From the NCBI GenBank assembly GCA_006218025.1, contig VBWA01000018.1, forward strand, positions 1 to 56,749: 56,749 nt of DNA, in the 5' to 3' direction. Source of the DNA: Rhodocyclaceae bacterium (GTDB taxonomy: Bacteria > Pseudomonadota > Gammaproteobacteria > Burkholderiales > Rhodocyclaceae). The position numbers and the translations under genes are program-made. Below the pieces are notes generated by a model that was not told the DNA's origin, did not search any database, and worked only from the letters and a program-made list of their open reading frames with translations. Shown here piece by piece: positions 27,426-35,042 of the stretch (within the stretch, counting starts at the first letter, position 1; every line of letters starts with the position of its first letter).

Positions 27426-29296
27426 ATCGGTTCCAGCGGATGCGTTTCGAGCCAGGCCAGCAGCACGGCGAAAGTGTACATCAGGCGCACGTTGCCCTCG
27501 CCCAGCCGCGCTTCCTGCCATAGCGCGGCGAGCGGGCCGGCGGCCAGCCAGGGCGCGCGTGACGCGGCGCTGGCAACCTGGGCCTCGCCCCAGTTGCGCC
27601 AGGGCCCGCGGAAGTTGGCGCGCAGCGGCACCGAGAAGCCGTGCTTCTCGCGGTTCCAGACGGCCTCGGGCAGGTGCCTGCGCGCCAGCGCTCGCAGCAG
27701 GGCCTTGCCGCCGCCGGCATCGAAATGCACCGCGGCCGGCAGGCGCAGCATTCGGTCCTGGATGGCGTTGGCCAGCAGCGGCACGCGCACTTCGAGGCCG
27801 TGCGCCATGCTGGCGCGGTCGGTCTTGAGCAGGCAGTTTTCCGAGAGATAGGTCCACAAGTCGGCGCGCAGCAGCGCGCCGCGGTCGTAGTCGCCGTGGC
27901 GCGCGGCCAGCTCGCGCCAGAGTTCAAGGGTGCGTTCCGGCCGGGAGGCATAGGCCGCTTCGGGCGCCAGGTAGCGGCGCAGATCCTTGCGGCTGCCGGG
28001 GTAGTCGCCCAGCTCGACGCGGCGATAGAGCAGCAATTCGGCGCCGGCCAGCGCACGCCGGCGCAGGCTCGCCGGGGCGAGGCCATGACGCAGCAGGCGG
28101 CGCAGGAACTGCTTGCCGATGCTGTCGGGGAAGCGGTCGGCGCTGTCGAAAAAGCGCGGATAGCCGCCGAACAACTCATCGCCGCCGTCGCCCGAGAGGG
28201 CCACCGTGACATGCTGCCGCGTCAGGCGCGACAGCGCCCAGGTCGGAATGTAGGCCGGATCGGCGAGCGGCTGGTCGAGATCGCGCAGCGCCGCGGCCAA
28301 GGTGTCGGCGGTGAGTTCGGGGGCATCGAGGACGTGGTGCTCGGTGCCGTATTGATCGGCCACGGCCTGCGCATGCGGGCTTTCGTCGAAGCCGGCTTCG
28401 GCGAAGCGCACGCTGAAGGTATTCAGCGGCTTGGCCCCTGCCTGCGCCATGTAATGCACCACCAGGCTGCTGTCGATGCCGCCGGAAAGAAAGGCGCCCA
28501 GCGGCACGTCGGCGACGAGCTGATCCTTGACGGCTTGCGCCAGCAGGCTATCGGTTTCCTCGACCAGCGCTTGACGGTCGGGCGCTTTTTCCGTCGCGTC
28601 GGGAATGGTCCACCACTGCCGCGCCGTTACCTGCCCGCGAAGCGGATCCCCAGATACGCAGAGCGAGCCGGCGCCGACTCTCCAGCGCAGGCAGGCGCCC
28701 GGCGGCAGGGCGCGGATGCCGCGCACCAGGGTATGCGGGGCCAGCGGCGTCTGGAACGCGAGGTAGTCGCGCAGGCCTTCGGCGTCGAGCTTTTTCGGGA
28801 AGGCCGTCAGCGCAAAAAACGGCGCCAGCGTCGAGGCCGCGACCAGGCCTTTGGCATGCTCGCCCCAAAACAACGGCTTGATGCCGAGCCGGTCGCGGGC
28901 GAGGAAGACGCTGCCATCGGCGCTGTCGTGAATGGCGAAGGCGAACATGCCGTCGAGCCGCTCGACCACGGCTTCGCCCCAGTGCAGGTAGCCGGTGAAC
29001 AGCACCTCGCTGTCGGAGCGGGTGGCGAAGGCGTGGCCTGCCGCCTCGAGTTCGCGGCGCAGCGCGGCGAAGTTGTAGATCTCGCCGTTGTAGACCATGG
29101 CCAGCCGGCCGTTGGCGGTGGTCATCGGCTGGCGGCCGCCGTCGATGTCGATCACGGCCAGCCGCGCGTGGCCGAGCAGGGCGTCGCCGTGGGCCAGCGT
29201 CTCGCGTGCGTCGGGGCCGCGCGATTTGAGCGTTGCCAGCGCCGCATCGAAATCGGCGCGGAAGATTTCACCGACGGTGAGCAGGATGCCGCACAT
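27422..29296 (-). CDS. asnB: Glutamine-hydrolysing asparagine synthetase-like protein
   Basis: A 624-residue AsnB-type protein. Cys2 is the glutaminase nucleophile (MCGILLTVG); the N-terminal domain also shows VYNGEIYNF and SDSEVLFTGY. The C-terminal domain has the ATP pyrophosphatase loop FLSGGIDSSLVVHY and ALSGDGGDELFGGYPRF. In LPS clusters such proteins often amidate sugar uronic acids rather than make asparagine. Overlaps on both sides tie it to the glycosyltransferase operon, so a sugar carboxamide is a reasonable inference. Confidence 0.88.
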   Translation of the reverse strand: MCGILLTVGEIFRADFDAALATLKSRGPDARETLAHGDALLGHARLAVIDIDGGRQPMTTANGRLAMVYNGEIYNFAALRRELEAAGHAFATRSDSEVLFTGYLHWGEAVVERLDGMFAFAIHDSADGSVFLARDRLGIKPLFWGEHAKGLVAASTLAPFFALTAFPKKLDAEGLRDYLAFQTPLAPHTLVRGIRALPPGACLRWRVGAGSLCVSGDPLRGQVTARQWWTIPDATEKAPDRQALVEETDSLLAQAVKDQLVADVPLGAFLSGGIDSSLVVHYMAQAGAKPLNTFSVRFAEAGFDESPHAQAVADQYGTEHHVLDAPELTADTLAAALRDLDQPLADPAYIPTWALSRLTRQHVTVALSGDGGDELFGGYPRFFDSADRFPDSIGKQFLRRLLRHGLAPASLRRRALAGAELLLYRRVELGDYPGSRKDLRRYLAPEAAYASRPERTLELWRELAARHGDYDRGALLRADLWTYLSENCLLKTDRASMAHGLEVRVPLLANAIQDRMLRLPAAVHFDAGGGKALLRALARRHLPEAVWNREKHGFSVPLRANFRGPWRNWGEAQVASAASRAPWLAAGPLAALWQEARLGEGNVRLMYTFAVLLAWLETHPLEPM

Positions 29297-30366
29297 CAGA
29301 AGCTCTCCCGCGCCAGGGCTTCCCAGGCGTCGAGCGCCCGCTCGGCCGCGTAGGGCGCCAGCGCTGCGGCGACCACACCCTGCGCCGGCTTCGGTGCCGA
29401 CAGTGCGGCGCGCATTGCCGTCGCCAGCGCATCAGCGTCGTTGCAGGGCACCAGCCATTGCGCGAGTTCGCCGCCGAGGATCTCGCGCGGACCGGAGGGG
29501 CAGTCGGTGCTGACCACGCGCGTGCTGCAGGCCAGCGCTTCGATCAGTACGTTGGGCAGGCCCTCGTGGTCGGAGCACAGCACCAGCAGGTCGGCGCCGG
29601 CCATCCACGGATAGGGGTTGGCCTGAAAGTCGGCGATGAGGACACGGTGCGTGAGATTCCGTTGCGCGATCAGCGCAGCAAGTTTCGCGTCGGGCGGCGT
29701 CAGCAGCACCAGCGTCTGCGGCAGTTCCGCCTGTGCAAATGCGGCGAGCAGCAGGTCGTGGCGCTTCTGCGCGGAAAAGCGCCCGACATGAAGGACGTAA
29801 GGTCCGGCAGGCCGCGTCGGGCACGGCTCGGCGGCAAGCGCGCGGATGGCGGCGAAGTCGAAGGGGTTGGCGATGACTTGTGCCCGTTTGGCATCGATAC
29901 CGAAGTGCGATTGCAGGTCCGCCTCCACGCCTTGCGAGACGGCGACCAGCCGGCGCGGGCCGTAAAGCTCGCGATAACGGGCCGCGCGCCGTTGCGCCTT
30001 GGCGGCAGGCAATCGCGCGATCTCGGCCGACAGCGTATTGGCGATGCGGCAGACGTGGCGCGGCGCCCACGCCAGGGCCGCGACTTCGTCGGCGAAGGGC
30101 AGCGTCGATACCAGCAGGTCGTGAGGGCGCGATGCCAGGTGGCGCTTCAGGCGCCAGGCCAGTCGCCGCTTGCCCAGCCAGCCGTGGCCGGCACGTGCGG
30201 CCAGGGCATGAAATCCGCAGCCGGCGGGCGGCGCGTATTTGCCCGCATCCTCGCAGACGATGAAGTCCACCTCGTGTCCGCGCGCGGCCAGTCCGCTGGC
30301 GATCTTGGCCAGCGCCTTTTCGGCACCGCCGCCGGCAAGATTGGTGGTGAATAGCGCGAACTTCAT
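29296..30366 (-). CDS. Glycosyltransferase family 4 protein
   Basis: A 356-residue GT-B enzyme starting MKFALFTTNLAGGGAEKALAKIAS, a classic donor/acceptor loop. The donor site is YVLHVGRFSAQKRHDLLLAAF and CSDHEGLPNVLIEALACSTRVVSTD (E-x7-E). The ATG overlaps the preceding GT9 gene stop. An upstream extension to 30672 is rejected. A diverged dispersed-motif copy is read as VLIADFQ. Confidence 0.87.
   Translation of the reverse strand: MKFALFTTNLAGGGAEKALAKIASGLAARGHEVDFIVCEDAGKYAPPAGCGFHALAARAGHGWLGKRRLAWRLKRHLASRPHDLLVSTLPFADEVAALAWAPRHVCRIANTLSAEIARLPAAKAQRRAARYRELYGPRRLVAVSQGVEADLQSHFGIDAKRAQVIANPFDFAAIRALAAEPCPTRPAGPYVLHVGRFSAQKRHDLLLAAFAQAELPQTLVLLTPPDAKLAALIAQRNLTHRVLIADFQANPYPWMAGADLLVLCSDHEGLPNVLIEALACSTRVVSTDCPSGPREILGGELAQWLVPCNDADALATAMRAALSAPKPAQGVVAAALAPYAAERALDAWEALARESF
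29625..29650 (-). repeat. Dispersed 26-nt motif, copy 5 (diverged)
   Basis: Begins GAAAGTCGGCG like the consensus and keeps GACACGG further on; about five differences overall. Read as VLIADFQ. Confidence 0.45.
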
Positions 30367-31412
30367 GGCGCGCGAGTTTCCGTCGCGTGCTCCGTCAGCG
30401 CCTGCTGCACGGCGGCCCAGACGCGGTCCACGGTGATCTCGGCCATGTCGGCTTCGGGCGTGCAGCGATCGGCCAGCGGATGGTCGACGGCGTAGAGGCA
30501 GGGGTGGTCGAGCGGCGCCAGCACGCGGCTCGGCGAATAGCCGTGGTAGAGCGCCACCATCGGCCGCTGCAGCGCGCCCATCAGATGGGTGGGGCCGGTG
30601 TCGACGCCGACATAGAGATCGACGTGGTTCATCAGCGCCGCGGTTTCGCGCAATGTCAGCTTGCCGGCACACAGCGTCGCGGCAGCGCCCAGCTCGGCGG
30701 CCAGCGCCTCAGTGCGTTCCTGCTCCAGTTCGCCACCGAAAATCAGGAAGTGCGCTTGCGGCCAGCGCCTGCGAATGCGGCGGCACAGCTCGCTGAAGTG
30801 GGCGGGCGGCCAATCGCGGTAGGCCTTGGTGGGAAAGCTCGCCACCTGCAGGCCGATCAGCGGATGGAGGTCGCCAGCGCGATGCTGATCCAGGAAGTGC
30901 AGGGCCCACTGGTCTTCATCGGCGGTGACGCAATAGCTCAGCGCCTTGCCGGCAGGCAACGCGCCGACCGCCGCCGGCAGCAGCAACTGGATGTCCACGG
31001 CGTGGGTGGTCTGCAGCGCCGGATGTTCGACGGCGCGGTACAGCCTGCGATTCAGCGTCTCGTCCGGCTGGCGAAACGCTACCACGCGGCGGGCGACGCG
31101 CAGCGCATACTCGACCAGCGGCGCATCGAAATTGCAGACGAAGGCTAGGTCGTAGGGCTTGCCGGGCAGCCGGCCCATGAAGCGCGCCCGCTGCTTGCTG
31201 ATGGGGCCGGTGCGATGGACGAAGGGCAGATGGCGCAGCACTTCTTCGCGCTTCGGATGCGCCAGCAGGGTGATGCGCGCCTGCGGCCAGCGCGCCGCGA
31301 CGGCGCGCACGGCCGGCGTCACCAGCAGCGTGTCGCCGATGCGCGAGACGTTGATGTAGAGGATGTCCCGCGGCTCCGGAAGCGCGGAATCAGTCGCGCC
31401 GGACGAACTCAT
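30363..31412 (-). CDS. Heptosyltransferase-like glycosyltransferase (GT9)
   Basis: A 349-residue family 9 enzyme with ILYINVSRIGDTLLVTPAVRAVAARWP at the N terminus and YVGVDTGPTHLMGALQRPMVALYHG at the donor site. It probably adds heptose or a related sugar to the core. It differs clearly from the waaQ-like gene at 19.6 kb, so the locus has two GT9 enzymes. It overlaps the methyltransferase gene by 23 bases and the following GT4 gene by four. Confidence 0.87.
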   Translation of the reverse strand: MSSSGATDSALPEPRDILYINVSRIGDTLLVTPAVRAVAARWPQARITLLAHPKREEVLRHLPFVHRTGPISKQRARFMGRLPGKPYDLAFVCNFDAPLVEYALRVARRVVAFRQPDETLNRRLYRAVEHPALQTTHAVDIQLLLPAAVGALPAGKALSYCVTADEDQWALHFLDQHRAGDLHPLIGLQVASFPTKAYRDWPPAHFSELCRRIRRRWPQAHFLIFGGELEQERTEALAAELGAAATLCAGKLTLRETAALMNHVDLYVGVDTGPTHLMGALQRPMVALYHGYSPSRVLAPLDHPCLYAVDHPLADRCTPEADMAEITVDRVWAAVQQALTEHATETRAP

Positions 31413-32109
31413 ACAGATAGTCCGGGAAGGAAAATTCCACCGGCTCCAGGCGCCAGCCGATCAGCCGCTTGACGACAAGCGCCATGGGCGAGAAGCGCTT
31501 GACCAGATGGTAGGCGGCCAGCGCGATGCCCGCGCGGCGGGCCAGTTCCATGGCCAGCGTCGGCGTGATCCAGGCCACGTGGTCGAGGTTCACCACCATC
31601 ACGCCCTCGCGCTTGAACTGGCGGAAGAACTTGCGCGAGAAGGGATTCGGCGTGGTGACGTAGAGCCGTCCACCAGCGGCGAGATGGCGCGCGGCGAACT
31701 TCAGCAGCAGCACGGCGTTGTCGACGTGTTCGACGACGTCGCCGATGAACACCGCGTCGAAGCGCTCGCCCATGTCCGCCTCGGAAGTGGCATCGACGCA
31801 GCGCACGTTGAAGCCGCGGGCATTGAGTTCATTCACCAGCGGTTCCAGGATGTCGATGCCGACGCAGTAGCCGGCGGCCTTGTGGATGCGTCCGTGGCGC
31901 CAGTCCGGCAGATCGAAGTAGCGCGCGCTGTGCGACACCACGCCGATATCGAGCACGCGCTTGCCCCGCACCAGACTCTCGATGTGGCCGAGCAGATCGG
32001 TGTCGGTATGGACGCGCTGCGCGGTCTTCAGCCAGGCGCGCACGGCGGCTTTCGCCTCCCGGTTGTTGGGGTCGTCGGACACGGTGGTCCAGTCGAGGTA
32101 TTCGTTCAT
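31390..32109 (-). CDS. Class I SAM-dependent methyltransferase
   Basis: A 239-residue Rossmann methyltransferase. Motif I is RVLDIGVVSHSARY and the post-I acidic region CVGIDILEP; the FDAVFIGDVVEHVDN segment follows. Motif I has IGVVSH instead of the usual glycine-rich GxGxG, which is unusual but seen in the sugar or lipid methyltransferases of this type. It is preceded by GWGGQ-type GT4 with a four-base overlap. The target is probably an LPS sugar. Confidence 0.8.
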   Translation of the reverse strand: MNEYLDWTTVSDDPNNREAKAAVRAWLKTAQRVHTDTDLLGHIESLVRGKRVLDIGVVSHSARYFDLPDWRHGRIHKAAGYCVGIDILEPLVNELNARGFNVRCVDATSEADMGERFDAVFIGDVVEHVDNAVLLLKFAARHLAAGGRLYVTTPNPFSRKFFRQFKREGVMVVNLDHVAWITPTLAMELARRAGIALAAYHLVKRFSPMALVVKRLIGWRLEPVEFSFPDYLYEFVRRD

Positions 32110-33203
32110 GGCTGCGCGGCCTGTTTAAAAATGGCTTCCATCCGATCGAGCATGGCGTCCCGCGAAAAGTCGGCGCTGGCGACACGGCGCGCGGCGTCGC
32201 CGAGGCGGGCGGCGAGTGCGTCGTCGTCGAGCAGGCGGGCGATGGCGGCGGCCAGCGCCGCGGCGTCCTTCGGCGGCACTACCAGCGCTGTCTCGCTGTC
32301 ACTCACGGCTTCGAGAATCGCGCCGACCGGGGTGCTGACGATCGGCAGGCCGCAGAGCATGGCCTGCAGGATGGCCTGCGGCACGCCTTCGTTGGCGTAG
32401 GACGGCAGGCAGAAAACATCCATGGCCTGCAGCCAGTGTTCGGGGTCGCCGCGCTGGCCGGCCAGCGTGACCCGCTCGCCTATCCCAAGCGCTGCGATCT
32501 TCTCCGCTATCGGGCCGCGCATCGGGCCTTCGCCGACGATCAGCAGGTGCAGCCCGGGCCGCTCGAGTTGCGCGAAGGCATCGAGCAGGAACAGATGGCC
32601 CTTCCAGCTGCGCAGCGTGGCGACGATGCCGAGGTGGCGCTGCGCCGGATCGAGTCCGAGCGCGAGTTTTGCGGCGGCCCTGTCGGCCGCGCGTTTGACA
32701 GGACTGAAGCGCACCGTGTCGATTCCGGTGGGCACCGAGGTCACGCGCGCCGGTTCGAGGTCGAGGGCTTTCAGCAGGTGCCGGCGCAGGCTCTCGCCGG
32801 TGGTGACCACGGCACTGGCGCGACGGTAGAGCCAGCGGTTGAAGGGATTGGTGGACACTGTTGCCGAGATGTGGCGGGTGCGCACGATCGCCGGCGGATT
32901 CCTCAGCGTGGCGCAGGCGAGGCCCGTCAGCCATGAATCGGCCGAGCTGTGGGTATTCACCACGTCCGGCTGCCGGCTTGCCAGATAGCTGCGCAGCGCC
33001 CGGAATCCGGCGACGGTCTTGAACTCGAGCGGCAGCGCCACCACCGGCACGCCGAAGCGGGCCGCCTCGGTCGTCATCCGGGCGTGGGCGGGACAGGCGA
33101 CGGCAACTTCATGACCACGCGCAATCAGGCCCTTCGATTCCTCGAGGATGCGGATTTCCTGCCCGCCCCAGCCACAGGAGGCTTCGGTGTGGAGAATTTT
33201 CAC
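32106..33203 (-). CDS. Glycosyltransferase family 4 protein
   Basis: A 365-residue GT-B enzyme beginning VKILHTEASCGWGGQEIRILEE, with GIVATLRSWKGHLFLLDAF and PSYANEGVPQAILQAMLCGLPIVSTPVG in the donor domain. The start is GTG 33203 with GGGGAG upstream. The first eight codons are duplicated 50 bases upstream, where they start a separate 17-codon frame (see 33200-33253). The dispersed motif near the 3' end is read as VASADFS. Confidence 0.87.
   Translation of the reverse strand: MKILHTEASCGWGGQEIRILEESKGLIARGHEVAVACPAHARMTTEAARFGVPVVALPLEFKTVAGFRALRSYLASRQPDVVNTHSSADSWLTGLACATLRNPPAIVRTRHISATVSTNPFNRWLYRRASAVVTTGESLRRHLLKALDLEPARVTSVPTGIDTVRFSPVKRAADRAAAKLALGLDPAQRHLGIVATLRSWKGHLFLLDAFAQLERPGLHLLIVGEGPMRGPIAEKIAALGIGERVTLAGQRGDPEHWLQAMDVFCLPSYANEGVPQAILQAMLCGLPIVSTPVGAILEAVSDSETALVVPPKDAAALAAAIARLLDDDALAARLGDAARRVASADFSRDAMLDRMEAIFKQAAQP
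32165..32190 (-). repeat. Dispersed 26-nt motif, copy 6 (in GT4)
   Basis: Two differences from the consensus. Read as VASADFS, a third reading frame relative to SPAPTF and ESRRW. Confidence 0.7.
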
Positions 33204-33253
33204 GCGGAAGTCTCCCCGTAAAAACTCCAGGCTTCGGTGTGGAGAATTTTCAT
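33200..33253 (-). CDS. 17-codon leader ORF from a duplicated gene start
   Basis: The frame MKILHTEAWSFYGETSA begins at ATG 33253, overlapping the msbA stop (ATGA), and ends at a TGA overlapping the GTG of the next gene. Its first 28 bases repeat the start of that gene with one C/T change (33179-33207 versus 33229-33257). A 50-base tandem duplication evidently copied the start region; the old ATG now heads this leader and the gene proper uses GTG. Confidence 0.55.
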   Translation of the reverse strand: MKILHTEAWSFYGETSA

Positions 33254-34989
33254 GCGGTTTCGGCGAACTGAAGTCGGTAGAGGCCCGCGTACAAACCTCC
33301 GGCCGCCAGCAGTTCGGCGTGGTTGCCGATTTCGGCGATGCGGCCGTGCGACAGCACCACGATGCGGTCGGCATGCTCCACGGTGGATAGGCGGTGCGCG
33401 ATGACCAGCGTGGTGCGGCCATGCATCAATGTTTCCAGCGCGTCCTGTACGGCACGCTCCGATTCGCTGTCGAGCGCCGACGTCGCCTCGTCGAGGATCA
33501 GGATCGGTGCATCCTTGAGAATCGCGCGGGCGATCGCGATGCGCTGGCGCTGGCCGCCGGAAAGCCGCGCGCCGTTCTCGCCGATCAGGGTATCGAATCC
33601 CTGCGGCATGGCTTCGATGAACTCCAGCGCATGGGCGGCGCGGGCGGCGGCTTCAATTTCCGCGCGGCTCGCGTCGCGCTTGCCGCCGTAGGCGATGTTG
33701 GCGGCCACCGTGTCGTCGAACAGGAAGACGTCCTGGCCGACATGGGCGATGTTGGCGCGCAGGCTGCCCAGTGTCAGCGTCTCGATGTCGTGGCCGTCGA
33801 TGCGGATCTGGCCGCTGCCGGCGTGATAGAAGCGCGGCACGAGATTGACGAAGGAGGTCTTGCCGCCGCCCGAGGGGCCGACCAGCGCCACGGTTTCGCC
33901 GGGCTGGATCTTGAGGTCGATGCCGGCCAGCGCGTCGCGCTCGGCAGAGGCATAGCGCAGGTCGACGCCCGCGAATTCGATCTCGCCGCGGGCATGGCCG
34001 AGGGCGAGCGTGCCGTGGTCGACTTCGGTCGCTTCGTCGAGCATGCGGAATACGCTTTCGGCCGCGGCCAGCCCGCGCTGCAGCGGCGCGTTGATGTCGG
34101 CCAGGTGCTTGAGCGGGGCGAGCAGCAGCAACATGGCGGTGATGAAGGACACGAAGCCGCCGACCGTCGTCTCGTTGCCGGCGGACTGGTGCAGCGCGAC
34201 GTAGACCACGATGGCGAGCCCGACCGAGGCGAAGATCTGGGTGATCGGCGCGACGGCCGCAGCGGCGATCGCCTGGCGCATGCCGTAGCCGCGCAGCGCG
34301 TTATTGACCCTGGAAAAACGCGAAGTCGCGTGCTGCTCGCCGCCGAATATCTTGACCACCTTATGGCCGCGGATCGATTCCTGCAGCACTTCGTTCATCT
34401 GCGCCATGCCTTCCTGTGAGGCGAGCGACAGGCGCCGCAGACGCGCAGAAAAGCCGCGAATGATGAGGGCGATCAGCGGAATCACCGCCAGGCTGATCAG
34501 GGTCAGCTTCCAGTTGAGATACAGCAGCCAGGCCACGAGGCCGATCACCGAGAGGCTGTCGCGGATCAGCACGGTCAGCGTCGAAGTCGCCGCGGCGGCG
34601 ACACCATTCACGTCGTAGGCGATGCGCGTGGCCGGCACCGAGGAGGCGTGGGCGTCGAAGTAGCTGGCAGGCAGGCGCATCAGGCGCTCGAACATCAGCT
34701 GGCGCAGGTCGGTGATCACGCGGTTTGAGACCCAGGACATGCCGTAGGAGGCAAAAAAGCCCGCCACGCCGCGCAACATGAAGATGCCGATGATGGCCAG
34801 CGGCAGCCAGGCCAGCCAGTCGCTGCCGCCCTGGCCGAAGCCCTTGTCCAGCAGCGGCTTCATCAACGCCGGGAACAGCGGCTCGGTGGCCGCGGCCAGC
34901 ACCGTGGCGGCGAGGGTCAGGACGAAGCCCTTCCAGTGCGGGCGCACATGGCCGAGCAGGCGCAAATAGAGGTCGCGGCTTTCTTGCAC
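33250..34989 (-). CDS. msbA: Lipid A flippase MsbA (ABC exporter)
   Basis: A 579-residue half-transporter: six membrane helices (about residues 20-310), then an ATPase with Walker A GPSGGGKTS, signature LSGGQRQRIAIARAIL and Walker B ILILDEATSALDSESE. It flips lipid A-core across the inner membrane as a homodimer. Its place at the head of the LPS operon supports MsbA over other exporters. The start is GTG 34989 with no strong ribosome site, so the exact N terminus is uncertain. Confidence 0.9.
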   Translation of the reverse strand: MQESRDLYLRLLGHVRPHWKGFVLTLAATVLAAATEPLFPALMKPLLDKGFGQGGSDWLAWLPLAIIGIFMLRGVAGFFASYGMSWVSNRVITDLRQLMFERLMRLPASYFDAHASSVPATRIAYDVNGVAAAATSTLTVLIRDSLSVIGLVAWLLYLNWKLTLISLAVIPLIALIIRGFSARLRRLSLASQEGMAQMNEVLQESIRGHKVVKIFGGEQHATSRFSRVNNALRGYGMRQAIAAAAVAPITQIFASVGLAIVVYVALHQSAGNETTVGGFVSFITAMLLLLAPLKHLADINAPLQRGLAAAESVFRMLDEATEVDHGTLALGHARGEIEFAGVDLRYASAERDALAGIDLKIQPGETVALVGPSGGGKTSFVNLVPRFYHAGSGQIRIDGHDIETLTLGSLRANIAHVGQDVFLFDDTVAANIAYGGKRDASRAEIEAAARAAHALEFIEAMPQGFDTLIGENGARLSGGQRQRIAIARAILKDAPILILDEATSALDSESERAVQDALETLMHGRTTLVIAHRLSTVEHADRIVVLSHGRIAEIGNHAELLAAGGLYAGLYRLQFAETA

Positions 34990-35042
34990 TGGGAGTCGGG
35001 AAACGGGAAACCGCGAAGTATACAGGGGCTTAGGCCGGAAAC

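Noticed and set aside
28667-28690. Motif-like GCCGGCGCCGACTC in asnB, and a similar match near 35061 at the polA end
   Set aside because: Core similarity only; the outer half of the consensus is absent.
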